Source of the DNA: Aliivibrio sp. S3MY1
Lineage (GTDB): Bacteria; Pseudomonadota; Gammaproteobacteria; Enterobacterales; Vibrionaceae
DNA: 64,000 bases
Assembly (NCBI RefSeq): GCF_028765575.1
Contig: NZ_JARACO010000016.1
Location: forward strand, 29,362-93,361
Direction of reading: 5' to 3'
Shown: positions 28,026 through 38,309 of the stretch, piece after piece
Numbering within the stretch: position 1 is the stretch's first letter
Layout of the letters: the number at the start of each line of letters is the position of its first letter
Translations under genes and position numbers: made by a program
Notes under the pieces: generated by a model
The model's input: only the letters and a program-made list of their open reading frames with translations
Database searches by the model: none
What the model was told of the DNA's origin: nothing

Positions 28026-29540
28026 TTACACACCTTCATTATAAATATCTAGGCTTGCAATGTCTTGAGCTTCACTGTCTTGCTTAGCGTCATCACTGCG
28101 TAATCCTTCAATGTGTTCAAGATATTCTTGATCAACATCACCAGTTACGTAATGCGCATTGAAAACAGAGGTTTCAAAACGCTCTATCTCACGGTTACCA
28201 CAACCAACGGCATCTACAAGATCAGACAGGTCTTGGAAGATTAACGCATCTGCACCTATTTGCTTACAGATCTCATCCACTTCACGACCATGAGCAATTA
28301 ATTCGTTTGCACTTGGCATATCAATACCGTACACATTCGGGAAACGAATTTCTGGTGCAGCTGATACCATATAAACATTTTTCGCACCTGAATCACGAGC
28401 CATTTCAATAATTTGTTCTGATGTAGTACCTCGAACAATTGAGTCATCAACAAGAAGTACGTTTTTATCTTTAAATTCTGAACGAATTGCATTTAATTTA
28501 CGGCGTACTGATTTTTTACGCTCTTGCTGACCTGGCATGATAAACGTACGACCAACATAACGGTTTTTCACAAAACCTTGGCGGTATGGCTTATTAATAA
28601 TTTGTGCAATTTCAAGTGCAATATCGCATGAGGTTTCAGGAATAGGCAGAACAACATCAATATCTAAGTCTTCCCACTCACGCTTAATTTTTTCGCCTAA
28701 GCGTTTACCCATCTCAACGCGAGCGCTGTACACTGATATTTTATCAATGAATGAATCAGGGCGAGCAAAGTAAACAAATTCAAAAATACATGGATTTAAT
28801 TTTGGATCATGAGCACATTGTTGTGTGTATAAACCACCTTCAAATGGTGCATAAATCGCTTCACCTGGTGCAACATCACGAACAAAATCAAAACCAACCG
28901 CATCAAGTGCTACTGATTCAGACGCAACCATGTACTCTGTACGACCTTCGACTTCACGCTTACCCAAGCATAAAGGACGGATACCATTTGGATCTCGAAA
29001 GGCAACCATACCGTGGCCAATAACCATTGCAGCTACCGCGTATGCACCACGAATTTGCTCGTGTACGTTCGCTACCGTTTTAAAAATATCTTCAGCAGTA
29101 AGAGGATAATGCGTTGTTGCATCAAGGTGGTGAGCAAAAATGTTCAATAGCACTTCAGAATCGGAAGTGGTATTTACATGTCGGCGCTCTTGTTCAAATA
29201 AGGTCTCACGGATTTCATTCGCATTGGTCAAGTTACCATTGTGCGCCAATGTGATCCCAAAAGGTGAGTTCACATAGAAAGGTTGAGCTTCTGAAGCACT
29301 TGAGCTGCCTGCTGTAGGGTAGCGAACATGGCCAATACCTACATTACCTTGTAGACGTTGCATATGTTTTGCTTCAAATACATCCTTCACCAAGCCGTTC
29401 GCCTTTCTTAGACGGAAACGATTGCTTTCTATGGTAATAATACCAGCAGCGTCTTGGCCACGATGTTGTAACACTGTCAAAGCGTCATAAATTGACTGGT
29501 TTACAGGTGTTGCGCCTACGATTCCAACAATACCGCACAT
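28026..29540 (-). CDS. purF: Amidophosphoribosyltransferase PurF
   Basis: A 504-residue enzyme of the first committed step of purine synthesis, making phosphoribosylamine from PRPP and glutamine. The mature N-terminus is directly MCGIVGIVG, with Cys2 as glutaminase nucleophile and no propeptide, as in E. coli. [20 protein letters not shown] and the PRPP loop [20 protein letters not shown] are present. It follows cvpA by 34 bp in the same direction, and a PurR operator stands before cvpA, so purine repression of the pair is expected. Confidence 0.97.
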   Translation of the reverse strand: MCGIVGIVGATPVNQSIYDALTVLQHRGQDAAGIITIESNRFRLRKANGLVKDVFEAKHMQRLQGNVGIGHVRYPTAGSSSASEAQPFYVNSPFGITLAHNGNLTNANEIRETLFEQERRHVNTTSDSEVLLNIFAHHLDATTHYPLTAEDIFKTVANVHEQIRGAYAVAAMVIGHGMVAFRDPNGIRPLCLGKREVEGRTEYMVASESVALDAVGFDFVRDVAPGEAIYAPFEGGLYTQQCAHDPKLNPCIFEFVYFARPDSFIDKISVYSARVEMGKRLGEKIKREWEDLDIDVVLPIPETSCDIALEIAQIINKPYRQGFVKNRYVGRTFIMPGQQERKKSVRRKLNAIRSEFKDKNVLLVDDSIVRGTTSEQIIEMARDSGAKNVYMVSAAPEIRFPNVYGIDMPSANELIAHGREVDEICKQIGADALIFQDLSDLVDAVGCGNREIERFETSVFNAHYVTGDVDQEYLEHIEGLRSDDAKQDSEAQDIASLDIYNEGV

Positions 29541-29574
29541 GTCCTAGAGTCCTCAATTTGCTAAAAAACTGGCG

Positions 29575-30066
29575 CTATTTAGCGCCAGGAAGAAAACTTG
29601 ATGTATCCTTTAAGTAATCGAAGAACCATTCAATGACTACCGAAAATTGCGGTATCAATTGAGATTGCTTCCACCACTCAGAGTCTGATAATGAGGTAAA
29701 GGCATCGATAAAGAAAAGGAGCGCGGCTATAATTAATACGCCCCTTAACCCACCAAAGACAATACCCAACACTCGATCGGTTCCTGATAATCCAGTTTTT
29801 TGAACTAGCTGTCCAACAACATAGTTCACCACCGTACCAACGATCAGTGTCGCGACAAACAAGGCAGCAATTGCACTGCCATTTCTTATCATTTCATCAT
29901 GTATGTTTGTAAAATAATCCGCTAATTTAGGATAAAAGTTACTGGCGACAAAAAATGCACCAAACCATATCACTAATGACAACGCTTCTTTTACAAATCC
30001 TCTAATCAAACTGATTAAAGCTGATAGGCTAATAACACCTAAAATGACAAAATCGATCCAAATCAT
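29575..30066 (-). CDS. cvpA: CvpA-family membrane protein
   Basis: A 163-residue inner-membrane protein with four hydrophobic segments ([79 protein letters not shown]). It matches E. coli CvpA (162), which is needed for colicin V production and bile or envelope stress tolerance. It is cotranscribed with purF; the PurR box at 30114-30129 lies 48 bp before its start. Confidence 0.93.
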   Translation of the reverse strand: MIWIDFVILGVISLSALISLIRGFVKEALSLVIWFGAFFVASNFYPKLADYFTNIHDEMIRNGSAIAALFVATLIVGTVVNYVVGQLVQKTGLSGTDRVLGIVFGGLRGVLIIAALLFFIDAFTSLSDSEWWKQSQLIPQFSVVIEWFFDYLKDTSSFLPGAK

Positions 30067-30113
30067 AATTTATCTTTTCTCTGTTGCTGCGCATTTTAAC
30101 AGAAAAATCCGCG

Positions 30114-30129
30114 ACGCAAACGTTTTCTT
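30114..30129 (-). promoter_or_regulatory. PurR operator upstream of cvpA-purF
   Basis: The top strand reads ACGCAAACGTTTTCTT, a 15/16 match by eye to the PurR consensus ACGCAAACGTTTTCGT, centred about 55 bp upstream of cvpA and overlapping the dedD stop region. E. coli controls cvpA-purF with a box in the same place. Confidence 0.85.
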
Positions 30130-30688
30130 ATGGGTTTAGCGGTGCAAATTTAAGCAATTGACCATTTAAGCCAGTAATTTCTTTTAGTTTCGGTAACTGT
30201 TTCTCTAAATCAGGTTTCGAAACATCTGGACCGACAGCCACTCGTACTAAATCTCCTTTTTTAGGTTCTTTAGGAAAAGTGTGAGCTTGAAAGCCTTGCT
30301 TACGCAATTTAAGCGCTAAGTTTTGTGCATTATCTGCATTTCTAAACACCCCTAACTGAATAATCCATGCGCTTTTAACATAATCAATTTTTTTGGCTTC
30401 TGGTGCTGGTTTTTTCTCTACAATAGTAAGCACTTCTTTTTCAGGCTCCGCTTCAGATGACTCAATCGTCACCTCAACAGGCTCACCTGGAAGTTCTGCA
30501 TCAAAATCGACAGGCTCTTGGATTTCGAACTGCTCTACCTCTTTAGAAAGCTCTGGTTTAATTGGAATACTGGCAAATTCTTCTTGGTAATGTTTTTTCT
30601 TACCATCAAATACATCTGGTAAAACAATTACCCCAATGGCAACCAATATGATGGTTCCGACTAAACGTCGTTGAAATGGACTAGACAC
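30128..30688 (-). CDS. dedD: SPOR-domain cell-division protein DedD
   Basis: A 186-residue protein with a short cytoplasmic N-terminus, one membrane helix (RRLVGTIILVAIGVIVLPDVFDG), an acidic Pro/Glu-rich periplasmic linker (residues 40-100) and a C-terminal SPOR domain (KSAWIIQLGVFRNADNAQNLALKLRKQGFQAHTFP...). SPOR domains bind denuded peptidoglycan at the septum, and DedD supports septal synthesis in E. coli. It follows folC by 9 bp. The stop overlaps the PurR box that serves cvpA. Confidence 0.92.
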   Translation of the reverse strand: MSSPFQRRLVGTIILVAIGVIVLPDVFDGKKKHYQEEFASIPIKPELSKEVEQFEIQEPVDFDAELPGEPVEVTIESSEAEPEKEVLTIVEKKPAPEAKKIDYVKSAWIIQLGVFRNADNAQNLALKLRKQGFQAHTFPKEPKKGDLVRVAVGPDVSKPDLEKQLPKLKEITGLNGQLLKFAPLNP

Positions 30689-30697
30689 TCATGCTCC

Positions 30698-31978
30698 TCA
30701 TGCTTCTTGTTTCCAGTAATCCCATACTTCACCAACCGTATGGAAAGAACCAAAAACTAAAATTAAATCATCATTATCAGCCTGCATTAGCGCTACCTTA
30801 AATGCTTCTACAGGTGATGAATATTCTGTTGCTTCTGCATCTATAACTGCGGTTAATTCACTCGCGTTAGCCGCTCTAGGGCCAGATAATGACGCAGGAT
30901 ACCAAACATCGACACTTCCCGTGAACTCACCTAGCGTCGATTCAATGTCTTTATCATGTAACATGCCGACGACGGCGTGTACTTTCTTATTTGGAAAACG
31001 CTGTCTTATCTGTTGTACAAGATAATTTGCTGAATGTGGGTTATGTGCCACATCAAGAATTATCGTCGGCTCACTCTCTTGATTATCACGGCTTAAACGC
31101 TGCATTCGCCCCGGTAAACTAGCAACCTTTAACCCTTCAACGATATTAACATCTGTTAATTCTAACCCTGATGCCCCTAATGCCATGATTGCCGTTGCAG
31201 CATTCGCTAGTGGTAAATTTGGTAATGGCAGATCATTTAAATCAAATGCCCCGCTTTTCCAAGACCACGTTTGCGCTTCAGGGTTCACGCTATAATCAAA
31301 TTGATAACCTACTTGATATAAATCAGCACCAATATCATCAGCATGGGCGGCAACACTAGAGGGTGGATTTGGCTGACCACATATTGCTGGTTTTTCAGAG
31401 CGATAAATTCCTGCTTTTTCAAAACCAATCACTTCAATGTCATCACCAAGCCAATCAACATGATCAACAGCTAAACTCGTAATAATAGAAACATCATGGT
31501 CAGCAATATTCGTTGCATCTAAACGTCCACCAAGGCCGACCTCCAAAAGAACCACATCAACTTGATGTGCTTTAAATGCCCACAAAGCAGATAACGTGCC
31601 GAACTCAAAAAGGCTTAAGGATGTTTCTTTACGCCACGCTTCAATCGCAGAAAAAGACTGAGTAATAAGAGAATCAGATAAATCGTTACCGTTGATACGA
31701 ATACGTTCGTTGTAACGAATAAGATGAGGAGAGCTATAAACGCCTACACGATAGCCAGCATTAAGTAAGATAGATTCCATTAATGCACAAGTAGAGCCTT
31801 TACCATTTGTTCCAGCAACAGTAATCACCGTTGGTGCAGGTTTGGTTAGTTTTGCTCGTTGTGCAACACGCTGAACGCGCTCAAGGCCTAAATCAATTGC
31901 ACTTGTATGAATGCTTTCTAAATAACGAAGCCACACCGATAAATCAGATGTGGCTTTCGGAGAATCAAATGATGTCAT
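30698..31978 (-). CDS. folC: Bifunctional dihydrofolate synthase/folylpolyglutamate synthase FolC
   Basis: A 426-residue Mur-ligase-like enzyme that adds glutamate to dihydropteroate and to folates. The ATP loop VITVAGTNGKGSTCALMESILL, the YSSPHLIRYNERIRING loop, LLEVGLGGRLDATNI and the C-terminal ILDVAHNPHSANYLV are typical. The length agrees with E. coli FolC (422). It sits between accD and dedD as in E. coli. Confidence 0.96.
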   Translation of the reverse strand: MTSFDSPKATSDLSVWLRYLESIHTSAIDLGLERVQRVAQRAKLTKPAPTVITVAGTNGKGSTCALMESILLNAGYRVGVYSSPHLIRYNERIRINGNDLSDSLITQSFSAIEAWRKETSLSLFEFGTLSALWAFKAHQVDVVLLEVGLGGRLDATNIADHDVSIITSLAVDHVDWLGDDIEVIGFEKAGIYRSEKPAICGQPNPPSSVAAHADDIGADLYQVGYQFDYSVNPEAQTWSWKSGAFDLNDLPLPNLPLANAATAIMALGASGLELTDVNIVEGLKVASLPGRMQRLSRDNQESEPTIILDVAHNPHSANYLVQQIRQRFPNKKVHAVVGMLHDKDIESTLGEFTGSVDVWYPASLSGPRAANASELTAVIDAEATEYSSPVEAFKVALMQADNDDLILVFGSFHTVGEVWDYWKQEA

Positions 31979-32078
31979 AATTCAACTACTTCACTACGGA
32001 ATATAGTGACAGTATATATGACTTAGGTTGCTGTTTTAAAGTAAGAACTAACAACCTTGCTCTCATTTAATTTGTTTT

Positions 32079-32963
32079 TTACTTTGGTCCATCAACAGAG
32101 ACAACTAATGGAGAAGACTGATTCGTCATTTTCGCCATTAAACCTCCGATGCGCTGACGCATTTCACGACGGTCCACAATCATATCGATAGCACCATGCT
32201 CAAGTAAGAACTCGCTGCGTTGGAAACCTTCTGGAAGATCTTCACGAACGGTCTGTTCGATAACACGGCGACCAGCAAAACCGATTAAGGCTTTTGGCTC
32301 ACCAATATTAATATCACCTAGCATTGCTAAACTTGCTGATACGCCACCCATTGTTGGGTCAGTCAGTACAGAGAAAAATGGTAGGCCTTTACGAGATAAA
32401 CGCGCTAATGCTGCACTGGTTTTTGCCATTTGCATTAGAGACATAAGTGCTTCTTGCATACGAGCGCCACCACTTGCAGAGAAACAAACTAATGGACAGT
32501 TGTTTTCAATTGCAGCATCAACCGCTTTAACAAAGCGAGCGCCAACAACAGAGCCCATTGAGCCCCCCATAAATGAGAATTCAAATGCACAAGCAACAAC
32601 AGGTAATTCTAATAATGTCCCTTTCATTACAATAAGAGCATCTGTTTCATTACTTGATTTCTGTGCTGCTGAAATACGATCTTTATAGCGTTTTGAGTCT
32701 TTAAATTTTAAAAGATCTTTTGGCTCTAATTCTTGACCAATTTCTACACGGCCTTCTGCATCTAAAAACGTTTCTAAACGTTTACGAGCTTTCATTCGCA
32801 TGTGATGGTCACATTTAGGACACACTTCTAGATTACGTTCTAACTCTGCTGAATAAAGCACTTGTTCACATGACGTACATTTCGTCCAAACCCCTTCAGG
32901 GATCGATGCTTTACGTGAACTAACAATATTGCTTGTATTAAAAATCTTTTCAAGCCAACTCAT
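32079..32963 (-). CDS. accD: Acetyl-CoA carboxylase carboxyltransferase subunit beta, AccD
   Basis: The start at 32963 (294 residues, [11 protein letters not shown]) has an AAGG site and matches the family; the frame is open to 33017 without homology. The N-terminal zinc ribbon ([26 protein letters not shown], four Cys) is followed by the crotonase-like carboxyltransferase core with [31 protein letters not shown] and [18 protein letters not shown]. With AccA it moves the carboxyl group from biotin to acetyl-CoA, making malonyl-CoA for fatty acids. E. coli has dedA between truA and accD; here it is absent. Confidence 0.96.
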   Translation of the reverse strand: MSWLEKIFNTSNIVSSRKASIPEGVWTKCTSCEQVLYSAELERNLEVCPKCDHHMRMKARKRLETFLDAEGRVEIGQELEPKDLLKFKDSKRYKDRISAAQKSSNETDALIVMKGTLLELPVVACAFEFSFMGGSMGSVVGARFVKAVDAAIENNCPLVCFSASGGARMQEALMSLMQMAKTSAALARLSRKGLPFFSVLTDPTMGGVSASLAMLGDINIGEPKALIGFAGRRVIEQTVREDLPEGFQRSEFLLEHGAIDMIVDRREMRQRIGGLMAKMTNQSSPLVVSVDGPK

Positions 32964-33140
32964 GGACGACCTTTCTATTAGTGATCTCTCGCACCATCGC
33001 AAGAGAAATAAAATCAATTAAATAGATTAAACCATAAATAATAGCCAGTGTAGATAAAAAACTGGTTGTACCTATTTTCAAGGTTGAACCTATATCCATT
33101 TTTTGCTGATTAAATACGCATATTTAATCTCGCTGAAAGA

Positions 33141-33929
33141 TCAATTATCCGGTAAAAATAGTGGACCTAACGGCACTCGTGGTAAATCCCATTCTTTTGG
33201 ATAATCTACATCAATAAGATATAAGCCTTCAGCTTTAGCTGTTGCCCCAGCTAATTTACGGTCTTTTGCTTCTAATAGCCATTGCATCCATTCTGGCTTT
33301 TGCTTACCTCTGCCAACTTCAATTAAGCTACCAGTAATATTACGCACCATATGATGAACAAATGCATTGGCTTTAATATCAATCACGATAAAGTCCCCAT
33401 GACGGGTTACTTTCAAGTGAATTAGATTACGCCAAGGGGTACGAGACTGACAACGAACGGCTCGAAACGAAGTGAAGTCATTTTCACCCAGTAAATACTG
33501 CCCTGCTTGGTGCATTAAATCAGCATCTAATGCTTCATGGTAATGGCTAACACCATGGCTAAAAATGGCAGGGCGTTGGCGGTTATTAAAAATGATATAA
33601 CGGTAACGTCGTGCAGTCGCGGTAAAACGAGCATGAAAATCCTCGGTAACTTCTTTAACCCAACGAACCGCTATATTTTTGGGTAAATTTGCATTTACCC
33701 CTACCATCCATACTGGTAATTTTCGAGTGCTCTTTGTATCAAAATGTACAACTTGCCCAGTTCCGTGTACTCCAGCATCAGTTCTGCCTGCACACATAAC
33801 CTCAATAGGTTCATTCGCAACAATCATTAAGGCTTTTTCTAATTCTTCTTGGACACTCGTTACGTCTTTTTGACTCTGCCACCCGTGGTAACTGGCACCA
33901 TCATATTCGATACATAAAGCTATTCGCAT
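33141..33929 (-). CDS. truA: tRNA pseudouridine(38-40) synthase TruA
   Basis: A 262-residue enzyme that isomerises uridines 38-40 in the tRNA anticodon arm. The catalytic Asp lies in [38 protein letters not shown] at the start and [37 protein letters not shown] further on complete the family pattern. It stands between hubP and accD, the same order as in Pseudomonas and other Vibrio (fimV-truA). A terminator separates it from hubP. Confidence 0.96.
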   Translation of the reverse strand: MRIALCIEYDGASYHGWQSQKDVTSVQEELEKALMIVANEPIEVMCAGRTDAGVHGTGQVVHFDTKSTRKLPVWMVGVNANLPKNIAVRWVKEVTEDFHARFTATARRYRYIIFNNRQRPAIFSHGVSHYHEALDADLMHQAGQYLLGENDFTSFRAVRCQSRTPWRNLIHLKVTRHGDFIVIDIKANAFVHHMVRNITGSLIEVGRGKQKPEWMQWLLEAKDRKLAGATAKAEGLYLIDVDYPKEWDLPRVPLGPLFLPDN

Positions 33930-33966
33930 GATATTTGATTCTTTTTATTCAATAATACGCCATTAT

Positions 33967-34000
33967 AAAAAAAGGCGGAGCTCACCGCTACCGCCTTTTT
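33967..34000 (-). terminator. Terminator between hubP and truA
   Basis: Perfect 10-bp stem AAAAAGGCGG/CCGCCTTTTT (33969-33978 with 33991-34000), 12-nt loop, then a U-tract on the leftward RNA, 20 bp after the hubP stop. Confidence 0.9.
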
Positions 34001-34020
34001 AAGATTATTACTGCTCTAAA

Positions 34021-37000
34021 CTAATCAATTTGTCGCATTAATTTTTCAGCTTCCACTTTCAATGATGGATCATTACATCGCAATACTTCTTCTAATAGCT
34101 CTAAAGCGCCTTTATCATCAGACATCTCAATGTAAGCTTTAGCTAAATCAAGTTTGCTTTGAGCATCACTATTTACATCAACATCATGCGAACCAACGTT
34201 ACCTAGCATGTCTGGAAAGTCATCTAGCCCTACATCTAAATTCAACACTTCTTCTTGGAGGTCTGATTTATCTCCATTTTCAGTTTCTGCAATTAATGCT
34301 TCTATACTTAAGAAACGATCTTCACCGTGAGGATCACTCTCAACACTAGGTTGCTCTGACCAATCTTCATCTTCTAGCTCTGACTCAGTATTTGATACGT
34401 TATTTAAATTAAATCCACTCCAATCACTCGCTTCATCATCTAACATGCTATCAAGATCTAAACCTGAACTATCAAGATGAGTTAAGGCTTCTTTTTCTTC
34501 ATCAGAAACTCGTGATTGAAAATCAGAAGCCGTTGGCTCTAATTCATCTTCTGCTGTTTCATTTCTTGGCTCAGCGTGGATAATTTCATCAGTAGTATCT
34601 AATTCAGAATTAAGCTCTTCAAGACCATTATTATCTTCATCTTCTAAGGCTGCCAATGCATCTTCAATTGATAGTCCTTCAAAGTCGCTATCACTACCAT
34701 CAAGTTGAGTTTCATTGCTTGGTTGTGAGAAATCAACAGCACTATTTTCTAAGAAATCATCTAAAGAAAAATCGTTTTCGTCATCTTCCTCTTCTGCTTC
34801 AGCTAAAGGCTCATCATTTTCAATGTCTAACTCTTTAGATTCAGCAAACAGATCATCTAACTCATCGTCAGTTTCTGACGCTAACTCTGGCTCTTGAGCT
34901 TGTTCTGTCGCATCTGTACTTGGTGTATCCAGCTCTACTGGCTCTTCAAGTTCAGACAACGCATCATCTTGCTCGGTTTCTAATTCAACTTCTGACTCAA
35001 GATTATCATCAAGCTCAAACGAGATGTCGTCTTCTGCTTCAACTTCTGCCTCTGTTAGAGTCTCATCGTTTTCAATGTCTAACTCTTCAGATTCAGCAAA
35101 CAGCTCATCCAACTCATCGTCAGTTTCTGTTTCTGTCGCTAACTCTTGAGCTTGTTCTGTCGCATCTGTACTTGGTGTATCCAGCTCTACTGGCTCTTCA
35201 AGTTCAGACAACGCATCATCTTGCTCGGTTTCTAATGCAACTTCTGGCTCAAGATTATCATCAAGCTCAAACGAGATGTCGTCTTCTGCTTCAACTTCTG
35301 CCTCTGCTAAAGTCTCATCGTTTTCAATGTCTAACTCTTCAGATTCAGCAAACAGATCATCCAACTCATCGTCAGTTTCTGTTTCTGTCGCTAACTCTTG
35401 AGCTTGTTCTGTCGCATCTGTACTTGATGTATCCAGCTCTACTGGCTCTTCAAGTTCAGACAACGCATCATCTTGCTCGGTTTCTAATGCAACTTCTGGC
35501 TCAAGATTATCATCAAGCTCAAACGAGATGTCGTCTTCTGCTTCAACTTCTGCCTCTGTTAGAGTCTCATCGTTTTCAATGTCTAACTCTTCAGATTCAG
35601 CAAACAGATCATCCAACTCATCGTCAGTTTCTGTTTCTGTTTCTGACGCTAACTCTGACTCTTGAGCTTGTTCTGTCGCATCTGTACTTGGTGTATCCAG
35701 CTCTACTGGCTCTTCAAGTTCAGACAACGCATCATCTTGCTCGGTTTCTAATTCAACTTCTGGCTCAAGACTATCATCAAGCTCAAACGAGATGTCGTCT
35801 TCTGCTTCAACTTCTGGCTCAAGACTATCATCAAGCTCAAATAAAACGTCTTCTTTTTCTGTGTCAGATTCAAATAATGAAATATCATCATCTTCGTCTT
35901 CATCAGCTTCAACTAACCAGTCTTCATCACGAGGTGCGTCTTCTGAAAGTGCCTCTGATACTGCTACACCGTCTACTTCAGTATCATCGCCACGCTTTCC
36001 CTGAGCGTTTTCGTCTTCTTCAACATCATCACCAAGTAACTCATCTAGAAGTACAGTGCTATCTTCATCTAGCTCGATCGTTTCTTCTTCGTCTTCATCT
36101 GCTAAGAACTCATCTAAAAGCGCTGTGCTATCTTCATCGATTTCAATATCATCTTCTTCACTTAGTTCTTCATCATCACCAAGTAATTCGTCAAGCAATG
36201 CAGTACTGTCATCTTCGATATCTAAATCAATGCTCTCTTCTTCGTCATCAGATTCATCCAATAACTCATCGAGTAAAGCCGTGCTATCATCATCAATGTC
36301 TAGATCAATACTCTCTTCATCAAGTTCTCCCAATAAAGCGTCATCATTATCTAACTCGATGCTCTCTTCTTTATTAGTACCTTCATCCGTTTTATTCGTA
36401 TCTTCCATTTCTGATAATAAAGCATCAAAGTCCAGATCATCTTCTACTGAATTTGAAACTGCCTCTGGAGCAAGTTTGGTTTCTTCTTTTTCGTCCAGAT
36501 CCCAGCCTTGATCTAACTCTGACTCTTCTGCGTCATCTTCCATATCCATTGATGAGAATAGGTCATCTAGCATTGATTGTTCGAGTTCACCACCTTCAAG
36601 ATCTTCATTGTCATCTAATTCTGGCGCTGATTTATCTAACGCTGATAAACCTGAATCATCAATAAGCGATAAATCAAAATCGTCATCTTCTTCTTCTAAG
36701 TCACTTGCTGAGAATAAATCACTATCGAAATCATTCAGTGCTTTTTCCATCTCCTCAAGGCCTAGCGCTTTTTCTTCCGCATCAACAGTTAGCGCACTTG
36801 AAGACATGTCAATATCATCATCTAAACCATCAAGGTCTAAATCTAGATCTAAATCTCCATCAGACAATTTTAAATCTAAATCGTCATTTTCTTCACCGTC
36901 AAATGAAGCAAATGGATCATCATTATCTGAATCTGAGCTGTTATTTTCGGTTTCAAATTCAGCGAATAAATCATCATTTGAATCCGAGTTATCATCACCA

Positions 37001-38118
37001 AACAAGAATTCGTCATCATTCAGTTCACCTAAAAGATCATCATCGTTATCTAAACTAATTTCTGGAATATCATCATCCGTATTGAAATTATTTTCAGGCA
37101 TAACGATAGGCGAAGGCTGGATCTCTGGTGTGTTTTCAGTCTCGCTCTCTTCCTCTTTTTTACGACGGAATAAGAAGAATGCAATTAAACCTGCAATTAG
37201 GGCGCCTGGAATTAAAGCAAGCAATGCGATGAGGCCAGGGCTTGATGCTAGATTATCCATTGCACTTGGTTCTACTTTTTTCTCAGCAGCCGCAAGTTGT
37301 TTCTGTTCATGAATGAATTTTTCGACTTCGTTACGAATTCGGTCTTCATCCCCTAGTGAATTTTTTAGATTGTCGACTTCATTTTGAACTTCAGCTAATC
37401 GAACACGAAGTTGGTGGTTATTTTCTTGTAATGCTGAAAATTCTTGGCCTGTGGTATCTAATTCTGATTTCAGTTCAATAACTGAATCCGGAGCAACCGC
37501 TTTAGTCACCTCTTTAGCTGGTGATTTATTGACAACCGATTCTTTTTCTTTATTTGGAGATAATGCCGTTTCTTTTAACACCGGCGTTGATTTACGCTCT
37601 GGTACAACTGTACTTGTCGTTTTGGTACTCACTGGTTTTTGCGGGTTCTGTTTATTTTTATGGGCAATAAGCAGCTGTTTGGCATCATCCGTATTTTCAC
37701 GACGAACTTGTTCTAATGTCGGTAATCGTAAACGGCTATTTGGCTCTAATCCATGAATATTATTGTTTTCAAAAGCGTGTGGATTTAAGCGATAAATAGC
37801 AAGTAAGGTTTGTTGAACCGAGGTTGTATTCGATGGATTTACACGACTGGCAATCGACCATAACGTTTCATCTTCTCGTGTAGGACCATAGACTTTTGCT
37901 GCAGCCGCTTTTACTTTTCTTTCTTGCGCTACTGGAGCGACACTTGCGGCTCTCATTGGTTGTGATTGCATCACTACCGGTGAACTGACAGTTTGATCTT
38001 TCCCCTCTGGCCCCACTATTTGAACTGTTCCCGCTGCATTTGCAATGGAACATTGTGATGCAATGAATAGCGCTAAAGGAGTTAGCGTTTTTAACAATTT
38101 GTTGGATGCGTCAGACAC
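34021..38118 (-). CDS. hubP: Polar landmark protein HubP (FimV family)
   Basis: A 1365-residue protein. In order: signal peptide (LLKTLTPLALFIASQCSIANAA), a periplasmic LysM-like region with the FimV signature (residues about 70-120, TREDETLWSIASRVN and NIHGLEPNSRLRLPT), a Ser/Thr/Lys linker with coiled coil (about 215-270), one membrane helix (about 293-315, LIALLALIPGALIAGLIAFFLF) followed by RRKK, then about 950 very acidic Asp/Glu/Ser/Leu residues with four long tandem repeats, and a C-terminal FimV_C/TPR-like helix pair (AQSKLDLAKAYIEMSDDKGALELLEEV). HubP tethers ParA-type proteins, origins and flagellar or chemotaxis regulators at the cell pole in Vibrio. Confidence 0.93.
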   Translation of the reverse strand: MSDASNKLLKTLTPLALFIASQCSIANAAGTVQIVGPEGKDQTVSSPVVMQSQPMRAASVAPVAQERKVKAAAAKVYGPTREDETLWSIASRVNPSNTTSVQQTLLAIYRLNPHAFENNNIHGLEPNSRLRLPTLEQVRRENTDDAKQLLIAHKNKQNPQKPVSTKTTSTVVPERKSTPVLKETALSPNKEKESVVNKSPAKEVTKAVAPDSVIELKSELDTTGQEFSALQENNHQLRVRLAEVQNEVDNLKNSLGDEDRIRNEVEKFIHEQKQLAAAEKKVEPSAMDNLASSPGLIALLALIPGALIAGLIAFFLFRRKKEEESETENTPEIQPSPIVMPENNFNTDDDIPEISLDNDDDLLGELNDDEFLFGDDNSDSNDDLFAEFETENNSSDSDNDDPFASFDGEENDDLDLKLSDGDLDLDLDLDGLDDDIDMSSSALTVDAEEKALGLEEMEKALNDFDSDLFSASDLEEEDDDFDLSLIDDSGLSALDKSAPELDDNEDLEGGELEQSMLDDLFSSMDMEDDAEESELDQGWDLDEKEETKLAPEAVSNSVEDDLDFDALLSEMEDTNKTDEGTNKEESIELDNDDALLGELDEESIDLDIDDDSTALLDELLDESDDEEESIDLDIEDDSTALLDELLGDDEELSEEDDIEIDEDSTALLDEFLADEDEEETIELDEDSTVLLDELLGDDVEEDENAQGKRGDDTEVDGVAVSEALSEDAPRDEDWLVEADEDEDDDISLFESDTEKEDVLFELDDSLEPEVEAEDDISFELDDSLEPEVELETEQDDALSELEEPVELDTPSTDATEQAQESELASETETETDDELDDLFAESEELDIENDETLTEAEVEAEDDISFELDDNLEPEVALETEQDDALSELEEPVELDTSSTDATEQAQELATETETDDELDDLFAESEELDIENDETLAEAEVEAEDDISFELDDNLEPEVALETEQDDALSELEEPVELDTPSTDATEQAQELATETETDDELDELFAESEELDIENDETLTEAEVEAEDDISFELDDNLESEVELETEQDDALSELEEPVELDTPSTDATEQAQEPELASETDDELDDLFAESKELDIENDEPLAEAEEEDDENDFSLDDFLENSAVDFSQPSNETQLDGSDSDFEGLSIEDALAALEDEDNNGLEELNSELDTTDEIIHAEPRNETAEDELEPTASDFQSRVSDEEKEALTHLDSSGLDLDSMLDDEASDWSGFNLNNVSNTESELEDEDWSEQPSVESDPHGEDRFLSIEALIAETENGDKSDLQEEVLNLDVGLDDFPDMLGNVGSHDVDVNSDAQSKLDLAKAYIEMSDDKGALELLEEVLRCNDPSLKVEAEKLMRQID
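34790..35800 (-). repeat. Four near-identical 252-264-bp tandem repeats in hubP
   Basis: The marker GAGATGTCGTCTTCTGC (top strand) recurs at 35021, 35273, 35525 and 35789, that is at spacings of 252, 252 and 264 bp. Each unit encodes 84-88 acidic residues, from DISFELDD through the EEPVELDT and ESEELDIEN blocks. Copies differ at few positions (for instance Thr/Ala after DETL), which points to recent duplication. Confidence 0.9.
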
Positions 38119-38223
38119 TAGAGATGCCTCTTAAATAAGTGAAAAAATGATATCTATGTAACTATATCGGATAATAATAAAAAAACTGTAGCGATTAAGC
38201 AAAAACTGTGGGGTTAATGGAAG

Positions 38224-38249
38224 AAAAAAACCTTAGCTTTCACTAAGGC
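38224..38249 (-). terminator. Terminator between asd and hubP
   Basis: Stem CCTTAG/CTAAGG (38232-38237 with 38244-38249) with a 6-nt loop, then seven U on the leftward RNA. It closes the pdxB-asd transcript. Confidence 0.8.
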
Positions 38250-38309
38250 TTTCTTTTTCATGGCTAATATTCGTATTTATTATAAATAACCCTGCATGTA
38301 TATTATCTA

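Noticed and set aside
34790..35800. Possible CRISPR-like or VNTR non-coding array
   Set aside because: The repeats are 252-264 bp, have no distinct spacers and stay in the hubP reading frame, so they are coding repeats.
34920..36377. A 485-codon open frame on the plus strand across hubP
   Set aside because: It is a shadow of the Asp/Glu-rich repeats on the other strand: its protein is a monotonous Leu/Gln/His/Arg string that repeats with the same 84-codon period, and it lacks a ribosome site.
36608..37312. Ser-rich plus-strand frame opposite hubP
   Set aside because: Reverse reading of GAT/GAA-rich codons always gives Ser-rich frames; no start signal and no domain.
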